Positions 48,552-57,458 of a DNA stretch of 64,000 bases are shown here, piece by piece. How positions within the stretch are numbered: the stretch's first letter is position 1; the number at the start of each line of letters is the position of its first letter. The notes beneath the pieces are model-generated. The model saw only the letters and a list, made by a program, of their open reading frames with translations. It ran no database searches and was not told the origin of the DNA. The translations under genes were made by a program, and so were the position numbers. The stretch is from DAHUXD01 sp963805495 (GTDB taxonomy: Bacteria > Acidobacteriota > Thermoanaerobaculia > UBA5066 > Gp7-AA6). Where the stretch lies: positions 558,001-622,000 of the forward strand of contig CAWDUQ010000004.1 in assembly GCA_963805495.1 (NCBI GenBank). The letters run 5' to 3'.

Positions 48552-49122
48552 GCAGGCGGTAGACCGCGCGGGCGGGAAGGCCCATCACGTTCGTGAAAGA
48601 GCCGTGGATTTCGGCGATGAAGCGCGCACCGAGCCCCTGGACCCCGTAGGCGCCGGCCTTGTCGTGCGGCTCCCCGGTCGCGACGTACCAGGCGATCTCC
48701 TCCTCGTCGAGGGGGGCGAACCGGACGCGGCTCGACTCCGACACGCCCTGCCCCGGGGCCCCGCCCCGGCGCAGGTGGACGGCGGTCACGACGCCGTGCT
48801 CGCGGCCGGAGAGACGGCGCAGCATCGACGCGGCGTCGGCGTCGTCCCGGGGCTTTCCGAGGATCGCGCCGTCGAGAAACACAAGAGTGTCTGCGGCGAG
48901 GATCCAGGCGTCCGGGTCCCGCCGCGCGGCGAAGGCCGCCTTCTCGGCGGCGAGCCGCGCGGCGGCCGCCTCCGCGGTCTCGCCCGGGAGCGGCTCCTCC
49001 GGGATGTCGACGGGTCGGGTCGCGAAGGGGATCGCCAGCGAGCGCAGGATTTCGGCGCGGCGCGGCGAGGCCGAAGCGAGGACGAGGATGGGAGATCGAG
49101 GGTCGGGGCTCGGGGAGCTCAA
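48499..49122 (-). CDS. Maf family nucleoside triphosphate pyrophosphatase
   Basis: A 207-residue Maf protein. It has the N-terminal L-A-S-A-S-P-R-R-A-E-I-L motif, I-L-A-A-D-T-L-V (catalytic Asp), L-G-K-P-R-D and the closing K-A-G-A-Y-G-V-Q-G. Maf enzymes hydrolyse dTTP/UTP or modified nucleotides to the monophosphate and may remove damaged pools. The start is TTG at 49122, with TAGGAT ten bases upstream and no ribosome binding site. The last 53 bp overlap the diguanylate cyclase gene on the other strand. A 155-bp gap with no visible gene separates it from the VWA protein gene. Confidence 0.92.
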   Translation of the reverse strand: MSSPSPDPRSPILVLASASPRRAEILRSLAIPFATRPVDIPEEPLPGETAEAAAARLAAEKAAFAARRDPDAWILAADTLVFLDGAILGKPRDDADAASMLRRLSGREHGVVTAVHLRRGGAPGQGVSESSRVRFAPLDEEEIAWYVATGEPHDKAGAYGVQGLGARFIAEIHGSFTNVMGLPARAVYRLLRASPDPALALLALASG

Positions 49123-49132
49123 GGCGCCCCGG

Positions 49133-49138
49133 ATCCTA
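49133..49138 (-). promoter_or_regulatory. -10-like hexamer immediately before the maf start
   Basis: TAGGAT on the minus strand ends ten bases before the TTG at 49122, without a ribosome binding site between them. Confidence 0.4.
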
Positions 49139-49277
49139 GCTCACGCGGCGGACCGGTTGGTAGAACTCCCTGCTGTCGGCCCTCATCGGATCGGCCTCCG
49201 GGCGCGGCAGCGCCGCCCTGACGGGCGACGTCGGCCTGGCCCGGGCTTCCGAGCACAGCGGCGACCGGGACGAGGAG

Positions 49278-52200
49278 CTACGGGTAGTAGCCCGAGATCG
49301 TGCGCGCCTGGAGGTTCGACGGCTCGACCTTGATTTCGACTTTCCGCCAGCGCTCGCGGTTGTCGGTATTGGTCGAGTAGTAGGTCAGCAGGTATTGCGC
49401 GCGGAGGTCCTCGTTGATCTGGTGGTAGACGCCTTCGAGGTTCTTCGCGCTGTCGACGTAGAAGGTCTGGCCCCCCGTCACCTGGGCGATCTTGTTCAGC
49501 TTGTACTTGACCTCGAGGTCCGTGCCCGAGATCTTCAGGCCGATGCCGTAGATCGCGATGCCGGACTTTCGGACGTACTCGAGCAGCGTGTCGTAGTCGA
49601 ACTTGGAGGCCGTGTCCTTGCCGTCGGTCAGCAGGACCAGCGCCTTCTTTCCCTTGACCGAGGTGAACTGGTAGAGGCCGTAAACGACGGCATCGTAAAG
49701 GGCGGTCGAGCCCTCGGCGCGCAGGCCCGACAGCGAGCGCACCAGCTTGTCCTTGCGGTTGGTCAGCTTCGAGAGCAGGTACGGTTCGTTGTCGAAGGAC
49801 ACGATGAAAGCGCGATCCTTCTGGGCGATCGAGTAGTCGAGGAATTTGACCGCCGCCTGCTCGGCCTCCTGGAGCGACTCGAGCATCGACGCCGACGTGT
49901 CGATGAGCAGCCCGACGCTGATCGGCAGGTTCTTGACGTATTCGAATCCCTGGATCTGCTGTGCCTCGCCGTCCTCGAAAACCTTGAAGTTGGAGGCCTG
50001 GAGATAGTTGATCGGCTTGCCCTTCTCCGTGACCGACGTGTACAGCTCGACGGCGTCGACCGTGACCTCCGAGACGAAGTCGGGGGCGTTGACGTAGCGC
50101 AGGTCCTCGGCGACGGTGCCGTCGTCGAGCGTGCCGACGACGCGGACGTAGCTCAAGGACTTGGAGTCCTTGATCGAGACCGTCTGTTCGTAAGGCGCCT
50201 GGTAGAGCGTCGCGACGCGGGCCTCGTTGGAATAGAACTCCATCTTCTGCAGCGTCTTTCCTTCGGGCACGGCGACCGCCGCCAGGACCCTCGTCGGTCC
50301 CGAGACCCGCTTTCCCTTTTCCGGAGCCAGGATCCGCAGCTTGAAGACCTCCCGTCCCTCGTTGATGACGTACTCGTCTTCGCCGATCGACCGCCCGGTG
50401 GGCCCGAACGCGACGACCCGGACCGTCTGCTTGCGGGGCAGGGGCCCCATGTTGAGATCGGCGTCGTACGGCGGCTTCGTGCGCGTCATGACCTTGGCGC
50501 CGTTGAGGTAGAAGTCGACCGTCTTCACGTTCTCCGCCGTCTTGGTCTCGAATCGCTGGAGGCCCGTGACGATCTCCTTGGCAACGGGCAGGAGCGAGAT
50601 CGCCGAGGGCAGGAGGCCCACGTCCCGGATCTGTCCCACGACCGCCTTGCCGTCGGCGCGCGCCGCGGCAATCTGGGGCGGCGGAGAGTCCGGCTGCTCG
50701 GGGACGATCAGAGCCTCGCTGATCCGACCTTCGGCGTTGGCGTTGCCGTCCGAGATCTTCAGGACCAGCTTGTAGTCGCCGGGGTAGAGATAGCGGCGGA
50801 CCGTCAGCGGGATCTTTTCCCCGGCGATTTCCCCGGTCGGGATGTCGAACCGGTACTTGAAGTTGTCGATCAGACGCTCGTCCTTGACGACCTCGCCGAT
50901 GACGTCCACGTTGTAGAACGTCTCCTCGCCGAGGGCGCGGGCTTTGAGCTCCGACTTCGGGACGAGGAGCGAGAGGTCCATCCCGATCTTGTTGGCGCGG
51001 AGCTCCGGGAAGCGCACGAGCTTCGCAACGCCGAGCGAGGTCGAGCCGGCGTGCAGGTCCGTCGTCATCGTCAGGATCTGCTCGACGCCCTCCGTCTCGA
51101 CTTTCGGCGGGGTGAAGAGTTTGCTCGCGCCCTCCATCGAGAACGCCCCCGAGCCGAGCGCGGCCGTCGAGTATTGGATCGCCTGCTCGACGGTGCGCCA
51201 CTCGTAGCACCTCGAGACGTCGGGGACCCGGGCCCCCATGGCCATGCCGGGCGAAGAATCGACCCCGGCGAGCAGGACTCCGCGACCGTCGATCGGCAGC
51301 CAGAGCTTGTACGGCCCCATCCCGTACGGCTGGTAGAAGATCAGGTAGAGCTTGCTCTTCAAGACCTCCATGCGCTCCCAGTACCAGATCTGGAGGGGGT
51401 TGTAGATGTCCTGGCAGTCGATCGGGATGACGGCCTGGGGCGGTCCCTGGAGAACGAAAACCTTGGCCCGGTCGTTGTGGAGGTCGCCGAACTGCTCGAT
51501 GGCCTGCTGGACGCGGCGCGTGTACACCGCGCGGTAGTCGGTCCGAAGTCCGATCGAGTCGAGGGTCCGGCGCTTCCAGAAGTTGTCGATGAACTTGTCG
51601 CGCTGGTAGTCCTCCTTGATCTGCAGGAAGACCTCTTTCTCCGGCTCCGTGATGATGAGCTCCGTCAGCGTCAAGAAGTCGCGGTACTTCGGGGGGAGCG
51701 CTTCGGTTAGCGCCTTCATCTCCTTCTTGGAGAGCTTCCGAACGGTCGGCGCGGGCGCCGAGGCGCTTCCCAGCTCCGGGACCGAGGTGACCGTCGCGTT
51801 CGGAGACGTCGGCACCGCGGCGTCGCCCGCGGGAGAATCGACGGTCAGCGGTGCGGCGCCCGCGCTCGGCAGCGTCGCGAAACGCGCGGCGAGCTTCTCG
51901 AGGCCCTCCGTGTCGACCGGGGGCGGCTTGGACATCGCGAGGGAGATGTCGGCCACCCCCCGTGCCTTGATGCGCTCGATCGTCATGACGATCGAGCACG
52001 CCGCGTCGCAGGTCGCCGGCACGGCGTTGCCCGAGCACCCGGTCGAGGAGCCGCCTCCGATGGCGCCCGCGGCGATGGGCGGTCCGGCGGTCGAGCCCCC
52101 GCGGCGGCAGGCCTGGGTTGCGCTCACCAGGCACGACGACGGAGCGAGGAGTTCGCGCTCGGGGATCGCCGGGTACCAGAGCCGGCGCGGTCCGCCGAAC

Positions 52201-52712
52201 GACGGCCGATAGAACAGGAACTGCAGCTCCTTGTTCAACCCCGTTCCGGCGGTCTGGTTTCCGTAGGTCCAGACTTCGACGGAGCGAAAGACTTCGTTGC
52301 AGTCCCGGAACTCCTGGATCTGCGGGATGCCGTGGAGAATGACGACCCGTCCCGGGTCGCTCGTGAGCCCCTCGAACTCCGTTGCGGCGGCCTCGCGGAA
52401 GCTCTGGTAGCGGTTTCGGTATCCCGGGCCGAGGGGATCGGGGAGGCCGGGCTGCTCGCGCCGCTGCCAGAACTCCTCCTTGAAGACGACGAACTGATGG
52501 GGCTCGGTCAGCTGCAGGAAGAGGTTCTTCTCGTCGTCGAGGATGATGGGCGCGACGTAATCTTCGAGCCACGCCCGCTCGTCCGCCGGGAGCGCCTGCA
52601 GCTTCGCGGTGCGCTCCTTCGCCGAAAGCTGGGGGATGCCTCGCGCCGCCGCGATCTCGCCTGTCGCAACGAGCGCGGCGACGACGAGGAGCGAGAGAGT
52701 CCGCGCCTTCAT
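49278..52712 (-). CDS. Large secreted protein with two GWxTD-type domains and a C-terminal VWA domain
   Basis: A 1,144-residue exported protein. The signal peptide covers about 1-23. Two copies of a GWxTD-like module occur at about 50-200 and 345-480; each has F-W-x-R-R, a Y-R-x-R/V-Y-x-x-R segment and an I-W/V-Y-x-x-x ending. Two beta-rich Ig-like regions follow (about 560-850). A von Willebrand A domain from about 915 has the metal-site motif L-L-I-D-T-S-A-S-M and later L-T-D-G-K-D-T-A. Such VWFA-related proteins are numerous in Acidobacteriota; the role is probably adhesion or an envelope scaffold, but it is unproven. The ATG has TAATAT nine bases upstream and no ribosome binding site. Confidence 0.85.
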   Translation of the reverse strand: MKARTLSLLVVAALVATGEIAAARGIPQLSAKERTAKLQALPADERAWLEDYVAPIILDDEKNLFLQLTEPHQFVVFKEEFWQRREQPGLPDPLGPGYRNRYQSFREAAATEFEGLTSDPGRVVILHGIPQIQEFRDCNEVFRSVEVWTYGNQTAGTGLNKELQFLFYRPSFGGPRRLWYPAIPERELLAPSSCLVSATQACRRGGSTAGPPIAAGAIGGGSSTGCSGNAVPATCDAACSIVMTIERIKARGVADISLAMSKPPPVDTEGLEKLAARFATLPSAGAAPLTVDSPAGDAAVPTSPNATVTSVPELGSASAPAPTVRKLSKKEMKALTEALPPKYRDFLTLTELIITEPEKEVFLQIKEDYQRDKFIDNFWKRRTLDSIGLRTDYRAVYTRRVQQAIEQFGDLHNDRAKVFVLQGPPQAVIPIDCQDIYNPLQIWYWERMEVLKSKLYLIFYQPYGMGPYKLWLPIDGRGVLLAGVDSSPGMAMGARVPDVSRCYEWRTVEQAIQYSTAALGSGAFSMEGASKLFTPPKVETEGVEQILTMTTDLHAGSTSLGVAKLVRFPELRANKIGMDLSLLVPKSELKARALGEETFYNVDVIGEVVKDERLIDNFKYRFDIPTGEIAGEKIPLTVRRYLYPGDYKLVLKISDGNANAEGRISEALIVPEQPDSPPPQIAAARADGKAVVGQIRDVGLLPSAISLLPVAKEIVTGLQRFETKTAENVKTVDFYLNGAKVMTRTKPPYDADLNMGPLPRKQTVRVVAFGPTGRSIGEDEYVINEGREVFKLRILAPEKGKRVSGPTRVLAAVAVPEGKTLQKMEFYSNEARVATLYQAPYEQTVSIKDSKSLSYVRVVGTLDDGTVAEDLRYVNAPDFVSEVTVDAVELYTSVTEKGKPINYLQASNFKVFEDGEAQQIQGFEYVKNLPISVGLLIDTSASMLESLQEAEQAAVKFLDYSIAQKDRAFIVSFDNEPYLLSKLTNRKDKLVRSLSGLRAEGSTALYDAVVYGLYQFTSVKGKKALVLLTDGKDTASKFDYDTLLEYVRKSGIAIYGIGLKISGTDLEVKYKLNKIAQVTGGQTFYVDSAKNLEGVYHQINEDLRAQYLLTYYSTNTDNRERWRKVEIKVEPSNLQARTISGYYP

Positions 52713-52721
52713 CGGTTGTCG

Positions 52722-52727
52722 ATATTA
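52722..52727 (-). promoter_or_regulatory. -10-like hexamer immediately before the VWA gene start
   Basis: TAATAT on the minus strand ends nine bases before the ATG at 52712. The surrounding 107-bp divergent region is A+T-richer than the neighbouring genes and also holds GATAAT (52788-52793) on the plus strand for the cysteine desulfurase gene. Confidence 0.4.
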
Positions 52728-52819
52728 ACTCTCGAGGGCGATACGGCTATTCCTCGAGAAAAGTTTTCGAAGCAAGGGTTTCGGGAGGATAATTTGAAGT
52801 CATCCGAGAATCTGAAGTC

Positions 52820-53992
52820 GTGATCTACCTCGACCACAACGCCTCGACGCCCCTCGATCCGGAGGTCTGGGCGGCGATGGAGGCGGTGGCAACTGTCCAC
52901 GGAAACCCCTCTTCCGTCCACGTCGAAGGACAAAAGGCCCGGCGCATCGTCGAGGAAGCCCGCGAGGACGTCGCGCGGCTGCTGTCGGCGGCGCCCGGAG
53001 AGGTGTTCCTGACCTCGGGCGGCACGGAGTCGAACGCGCTGGCGATCCTGGGAGGGGTGGCTGGCCGCGGGGGCCGTATCGTGATCACGGGTGCGGAACA
53101 CCCCTCGGTCCGCGAGGCCGCCGGGAGGCTCGCGGCGACGGGCGCCTTCGAAGTCGTCTCGGTCGCTCCCGAGCCCTCGGGGGCCCTCGACCCCGACCGC
53201 GTGCTCGCGGCCGTCGAACCCGGGACGGCACTCGTCTCGGTGATGGCCGCCAACAACGAGTACGGCGGCGTCTACCCGGTCGACCGGCTCTCGGAGGCGG
53301 TGCGCCGGCGGGGCGCCCTCTTCCACGTCGACGCGGTTCAGGCCGTCGGGCGGATTCCGGTCGACGCCCGGGCCTGGGGGGTGGACCTGCTCTCGGTTTC
53401 GGCGCACAAGATGTACGGGCCCAAGGGCGCCGGCGCCCTTTTCGTGCGGCGCGGCGTGACGCTCTCCGCGCACACTCCGGGCGGCGGGCAGGAGAAGCGC
53501 CTCCGGGCGGGGACGGAAAACACCCTGGCGATCGCGGGCTTCGGCGCGGCGGCCCGGCTCGCCGGGAGGCGGATCCCGGCCGAGACGGCCGGGCTCGCGG
53601 CGCTGCGGGACCGTTTCGAGCGCGGCCTCCTCGGGGCCGTCCCGCGCTGCCGTGTCATCGGCGCGGGCGCGCCCAGGCTGCCCAACACGTCGGCCATCCT
53701 CTTCGAAGGGGCGTCGGGCGAAGCCCTGCTGATCCGCCTCGACCTCGAAGGCGTCGCCGTTTCCGTGGGCAGCGCCTGCTCCAGCGGGACACTCGCGCCG
53801 TCGCCCGCACTCCTGTCGCTCGGCCTCTCACCGGACGAGGCACGGAGCGTCGTGCGCTTCTCGCTCGGCCGGACGACGACGGAGGCCGAGCTCGCGCGCG
53901 TCGTCGAGATCCTGCCGGCGGCCGTCGCGGATGCCCGCGGGTCCGGAGTCCCGGAGTCTGTCGCCTCGGGCGCTCGGAGAGGAGCGGCATGA
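52820..53992 (+). CDS. Cysteine desulfurase (NifS/IscS family)
   Basis: A 390-residue PLP enzyme that takes sulfur from cysteine as an enzyme-bound persulfide. The PLP Lys197 lies in S-A-H-K-M-Y-G-P-K-G, the reactive Cys320 in G-S-A-C-S-S-G, and the N-terminal Y-L-D-H-N-A-S-T-P is standard. Immediately downstream are an FHA protein and mnmA, whose enzyme needs sulfur for tRNA 2-thiouridine, so this desulfurase is probably its donor. No iscU, iscA or sufB is present, so an Fe-S assembly role is less likely. Start is GTG at 52820; no strong ribosome binding site is seen. Its stop overlaps the next start (ATGA). Confidence 0.93.
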   Translation: MIYLDHNASTPLDPEVWAAMEAVATVHGNPSSVHVEGQKARRIVEEAREDVARLLSAAPGEVFLTSGGTESNALAILGGVAGRGGRIVITGAEHPSVREAAGRLAATGAFEVVSVAPEPSGALDPDRVLAAVEPGTALVSVMAANNEYGGVYPVDRLSEAVRRRGALFHVDAVQAVGRIPVDARAWGVDLLSVSAHKMYGPKGAGALFVRRGVTLSAHTPGGGQEKRLRAGTENTLAIAGFGAAARLAGRRIPAETAGLAALRDRFERGLLGAVPRCRVIGAGAPRLPNTSAILFEGASGEALLIRLDLEGVAVSVGSACSSGTLAPSPALLSLGLSPDEARSVVRFSLGRTTTEAELARVVEILPAAVADARGSGVPESVASGARRGAA

Positions 53993-54552
53993 TCGTCGAG
54001 TGCGAACGTTGCCACGCCAGGTATCACTACGAGGAGGAGCGCTTCGGCGGGAAGGCCTCGAAGAAGCTCCGGTGTTCGAAGTGCCAGGCGATCTTCGAAG
54101 TGGTCAACACTCGGGCGTACGAAGCCGGGCCGCCGGTGCGCCCGCCGGTCTTCACGGGCGACACCCACCTGCGCCGCCGGGAGTCCGGGGCGACCGAGGC
54201 CGCCCCCGCGCCGGTGGCGCCGTCGCGGCCGCGGGGCGAGCCCCGGCTCCCGGAAGACCGCCGGCTCTCCCTCGCCGTGATTGCCGGGCCCGACGCGGGA
54301 AAGATGCACGTCATCGAAAAGCCCCGTGTCGTGATCGGCCGGGAAGACGTGGACTTCGCCCTCGACGATCCGGAGATCTCCCGCCAGCACGCGGCGATCG
54401 AGGTCAGCGGCGACGAGGTCGTCCTGCTCGATCTCCACTCGTCCAATGGCACGCTCGTCGAAGAGACGGCGATCGAGGAGTCCCGGCTGGAGAACCAGGG
54501 AGAGTTCACGATCGGTGGCTCGACGATCATGCTGATCGTGACCCCGGCCTGA
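53989..54552 (+). CDS. Zinc-ribbon plus FHA domain protein
   Basis: A 187-residue protein. The N-terminus is an MJ0042-type zinc ribbon (C-E-R-C at residues 5-8 and C-S-K-C near 29-32 with the Y-H-Y and I-F-E-V signature). A Pro/Arg-rich linker follows, then an FHA domain at about 95-185 with G-R-E, I-S-R-Q-H-A and S-S-N-G-T, the residues that bind phosphothreonine. It may link the Ser/Thr kinases in the window to other partners; no target is known. It overlaps the desulfurase gene by ATGA and precedes mnmA by 32 bp, an unusual place for an FHA protein. Confidence 0.88.
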   Translation: MIVECERCHARYHYEEERFGGKASKKLRCSKCQAIFEVVNTRAYEAGPPVRPPVFTGDTHLRRRESGATEAAPAPVAPSRPRGEPRLPEDRRLSLAVIAGPDAGKMHVIEKPRVVIGREDVDFALDDPEISRQHAAIEVSGDEVVLLDLHSSNGTLVEETAIEESRLENQGEFTIGGSTIMLIVTPA

Positions 54553-54584
54553 CGCACCCCCCGGGGAGTTGATACCGTTTGCCC

Positions 54585-55688
54585 ATGCGCATCGCCGTCG
54601 CCATGTCCGGCGGGGTCGACTCCACCGTCGCCGCGCTCCTCCTGAAGGAGGAGGGGCACGAGGTCGTCGGCCTGTCGATGCAGCTCTGGGACCACTCGAA
54701 CGACGCCGGCCGCTCCGGGCGCTGCTGCACGCTCGACGACCTCGCGGACGCCCGGCGCGCCGCCTGGGCCCTTTCGATCCGGCACTACGTGCTCAACCTC
54801 GAGGATGAGTTCCGGCGGGACGTCGTCCGGCCCTTCGTGGCCTCGTATCTCAACGGGGAGACGCCGATTCCGTGCTCCTCCTGCAACACGAAGGTCAAGT
54901 TCGCGACGCTCTGGGATCGGGCGCGGGCGATGGGCTGCGACGCCGTCGCGACCGGGCACTACGCGCGGACCGCGCGGGATCCGGCGACCGGCCGGGCCGT
55001 GCTGAAGAAGGGGACGGACCCGGACAAGGACCAGTCCTACTTCCTGTACGACCTGTCGGAGGAGCAGCTCGCGGCGGCGCGGTTTCCCCTGGGCGCGCTG
55101 ACGAAGAACGAGGTCCGCGCCCGGGCGCGCCGCGCGAACCTGCCCACCGCCGACAAGGAAGAAAGCCAGGAAATCTGCTTCGTGCCGCCCGGGACCCGCG
55201 CCGGCGAGTTCGTCGCCGGGCAGGCGCCGGCGCTGGGGCTCGCGCTTCCCGCGGGAGGCGGCGCGATCGAGGACGCTGCGGGGTCGCGCCTCGGGACGCA
55301 CGCGGGCCACTTCCGGTACACGATCGGCCAGCGGCGGGGCATCGGCGTCGCGTCGACCGAGCGGCTCTACGTCCTCTCGGTCGATGCGCCCGGCAACCGC
55401 GTCGTCGTCGGGCCGGGCCCGGCCCTCGAGAGCCGACGGGCGAGCGTGGCACGGCTGCGGCTTTCGGCCGCCGCTCCGGCCGGCCCCTTCCGCGCCGGCG
55501 TCCGGATCCGGCACCGCGCCGCGGAAGCGGCCGCGACGGTGACGCCGGGCCCGGACGGCACGGCAGAGATCAGGTTCGACGCGCCGGTCCGCGCGGTCAG
55601 CCCCGGCCAGTCGTGCGTCTTCTACGCGGGGGACCTGGTCCTCGGCGGGGGAGTGATCCGAGACAGCCGGCCGGTCGATTCGGGCTAG
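54585..55688 (+). CDS. mnmA: tRNA-specific 2-thiouridylase MnmA
   Basis: A 367-residue enzyme that makes 2-thiouridine at wobble position 34 of tRNA for Lys, Glu and Gln. The ATP loop is S-G-G-V-D-S at residues 8-13. The catalytic pair is Cys100 in P-C-S-S-C-N-T-K-V and Cys198 in E-S-Q-E-I-C-F-V, both present. Other marks are T-G-H-Y-A-R and K-D-Q-S-Y-F-L. I chose ATG 54585; a TTG two codons earlier is also in frame. The sulfur probably comes from the desulfurase two genes upstream. Its stop and the stop of the convergent DUF3467 gene share the bases CTAG at 55685-55688. Confidence 0.95.
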   Translation: MRIAVAMSGGVDSTVAALLLKEEGHEVVGLSMQLWDHSNDAGRSGRCCTLDDLADARRAAWALSIRHYVLNLEDEFRRDVVRPFVASYLNGETPIPCSSCNTKVKFATLWDRARAMGCDAVATGHYARTARDPATGRAVLKKGTDPDKDQSYFLYDLSEEQLAAARFPLGALTKNEVRARARRANLPTADKEESQEICFVPPGTRAGEFVAGQAPALGLALPAGGGAIEDAAGSRLGTHAGHFRYTIGQRRGIGVASTERLYVLSVDAPGNRVVVGPGPALESRRASVARLRLSAAAPAGPFRAGVRIRHRAAEAAATVTPGPDGTAEIRFDAPVRAVSPGQSCVFYAGDLVLGGGVIRDSRPVDSG

Positions 55689-55987
55689 TTCGTCTTGGTG
55701 TCGACCGCCTGGGGCTGCGCGACCGGGAAGTCGGACCGGATCTCGCCGTATGCGCGCTCGTAGAGCTCGATGTTCTCCCGCAGGGCGCGCAGCAGCTGCT
55801 TGGCGTGGAAGGGCGTCGTCAGAATCCGGCTGACGATCTTGACGTCGGGACGGCCCGGGACGGCACGGCCGAAGTCGAGGACGAACTCGGTCGGGTTGTG
55901 CAGGATGTTCGCGAAGTTCACGTAGTGGCCGTGGGCGGTGGGCTCGTCGATCGTCACCTTCACCGCGACGGGCTTCGACTCGGTCAT
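55685..55987 (-). CDS. DUF3467 family protein
   Basis: A 100-residue protein with the family segments G-H-Y-V-N-F-A-N-I, E-F-V-L-D-F-G, V-K-I-V-S-R-I-L-T-T-P-F-H-A-K and L-R-A-L-R-E-N-I. Function is not established; the fold may bind a ligand or act as a small adaptor. The ATG at 55987 follows GGAGGGATCC; a frame extending 12 codons upstream lacks such a site. It is convergent with mnmA and both use TAG stops within one CTAG. Confidence 0.87.
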   Translation of the reverse strand: MTESKPVAVKVTIDEPTAHGHYVNFANILHNPTEFVLDFGRAVPGRPDVKIVSRILTTPFHAKQLLRALRENIELYERAYGEIRSDFPVAQPQAVDTKTN

Positions 55988-56043
55988 GGATCCCTCCGAC
56001 CTGCAGTCTACCCCCCCGGGCATCGGTTAGACTGATCGCTGCC

Positions 56044-56979
56044 ATGAGCTCGTCCGCACGCGCGGCCGCGATCCTCGTCCTGGTCACCGCCGCTGCGGCC
56101 GCTGTCCGGGCGCAGCCGACCACGGGTCCGTCGCTTCCCGATCGGACCCTCGTGCCGGGGTCGATGTCCTCCAACCCGCTCGTGACGGAGGGCGACCGAC
56201 TGTACCTGCGGCGCCAGGAGGGCCGGATCGGAGACCTGGCGAGCGCGGGGCCGATCAACCAGGCCATCGCCCTCTACGACAAGGCGGCGCAGGCGCCGGA
56301 CCTCGTGGATGCCCGCTGGAAAATGGCGCGCGCTCTCTACTTCAAGGGCGCCTACACCGGTCTCGACGCCGACTCGCGCAAGGCCGTGTTCCAGAAGGCG
56401 CGCCGCGTCTCCGAGGACGCGATCGGGATCCTGAGCCGGAGCCTCGAGCAGAAAGGCATCAAGGGCATCCTCGATCTCGGGCCCGAGGCCCTGGCGGGCA
56501 AGCTCCAGGACCGTTCCGACGCTGCGCCGACCTACTTCTGGGCGGCGGTTTCGTGGGGCGAGTGGGCGCTTTCGATGGGCAAGCTCGAAGCCGCCAAGAC
56601 CGGCGCGGCCGACAAGATCCGGGACTACGCGTTGACGGTGATCGGGATCAATCCCCAGTTCGAGGAAGGGGGCGGTTATCGCGTGCTCGGCCGCCTGAAC
56701 GACGAGGCGCCCTGGATCCCCTTCATCACGGGCTGGGTGTCGCGCGACGAGGCGATCCGGGCGCTGCGCCTGGCGGTCGGCATCAATCCCCGCAACTTCC
56801 TCAATCGCCACTTTCTGGCGGAAGCCCTGCATCGTGGCGGGGAAGCGGAGAAGGCCGAGGCGATCCAGCTCGAGGAGAGCATTCTCGCGGACTCGCCCTC
56901 GCCGTTGCACCTCGTCGAGGACCTCAAGACCCTGGACGACGCCCGCCGAAACCTCGCGGCCTGGAAGACAGGCGCCTGA
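56044..56979 (+). CDS. Exported helical repeat protein, TatT/TPR-like
   Basis: A 311-residue protein with a signal peptide (about residues 1-24, V-R-A-Q-P). The rest is alpha-helical with TPR-like pairs (A-I-A-L-Y-D-K-A-A-Q, A-R-W-K-M-A-R-A-L-Y-F-K-G). The Y-F-W-A-A-V-S-W-G-E-W segment and G-G-G-Y-R-V-L-G-R-L resemble the TRAP-transporter-associated T component (TatT), although no TRAP genes are nearby. A role in ligand or envelope binding is possible. A TAGACT hexamer lies ten bases before the ATG and no ribosome binding site is seen. Its 3' end overlaps folK on the other strand by 56 bp. Confidence 0.75.
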   Translation: MSSSARAAAILVLVTAAAAAVRAQPTTGPSLPDRTLVPGSMSSNPLVTEGDRLYLRRQEGRIGDLASAGPINQAIALYDKAAQAPDLVDARWKMARALYFKGAYTGLDADSRKAVFQKARRVSEDAIGILSRSLEQKGIKGILDLGPEALAGKLQDRSDAAPTYFWAAVSWGEWALSMGKLEAAKTGAADKIRDYALTVIGINPQFEEGGGYRVLGRLNDEAPWIPFITGWVSRDEAIRALRLAVGINPRNFLNRHFLAEALHRGGEAEKAEAIQLEESILADSPSPLHLVEDLKTLDDARRNLAAWKTGA

Positions 56980-57436
56980 CCCCGGGCCGGGCCGGCAGGC
57001 TCCGCATCAGCTCCGCGGCCGTTCGGCCGCTCTCCGCGTCCCTCCAGCCCGGCGCGATCTCCGCGAGCGGCGCCAGGACGAAGCGCCGCTCGGACAGGCG
57101 CGGGTGCGGAAGGACCGGGTCGGGGGCCGCGCGGCGCACGCCCTCGAAGTCGAGGATGTCGATGTCGATCTCGCGCGGCCCGTTGCGGAAGCTCGGCGTG
57201 CGGCCGACCGTTCGCTCGATCGCCTTCACTTCGCGGAGCAACCGCGCCGGGGAGCCGGTCCAGGCGATGGCCGCGACGGCGTTCCAGAACGGGGGCTGGT
57301 TCGCGTAGCCGACCGGGTCGGTCCGGTAGAAGGACGAGACCGCGAGGACGACGGTGCGCCGGGCGAGCTCGTCGAGCGCGCGCTCGAGGGCCTCCTTCCG
57401 GTTGCCGCGATTGGAGCCCAGCCCCAGCAGGACGAT
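56924..57436 (-). CDS. folK: 2-amino-4-hydroxy-6-hydroxymethyldihydropteridine diphosphokinase
   Basis: A HPPK of the folate pathway, about 170 residues. It transfers pyrophosphate from ATP to the pterin. Conserved parts are L-G-L-G-S-N-R-G at the start, S-S-F-Y-R-T-D-P-V-G-Y, P-P-F-W-N-A-V, G-P-R-E-I-D-I-D-I-L and L-P-H-P-R-L-S-E-R-R-F-V-L-A-P-L. No ATG, GTG or TTG exists near the expected N-terminus; I start at ATC 57436, just before V-L-L-G-L-G-S-N. The nearest standard start (GTG 57571) adds 45 Arg/Thr-rich residues inside the zinc-ribbon gene and looks wrong. The start therefore remains unclear. It follows the FYDLN-type gene by 22 bp. Confidence 0.82.
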   Translation of the reverse strand: MVLLGLGSNRGNRKEALERALDELARRTVVLAVSSFYRTDPVGYANQPPFWNAVAAIAWTGSPARLLREVKAIERTVGRTPSFRNGPREIDIDILDFEGVRRAAPDPVLPHPRLSERRFVLAPLAEIAPGWRDAESGRTAAELMRSLPARPGVRRLSSRPRGFGGRRPGS

Positions 57437-57458
57437 TCGCGCGCGGGCGCGCGCGGTC

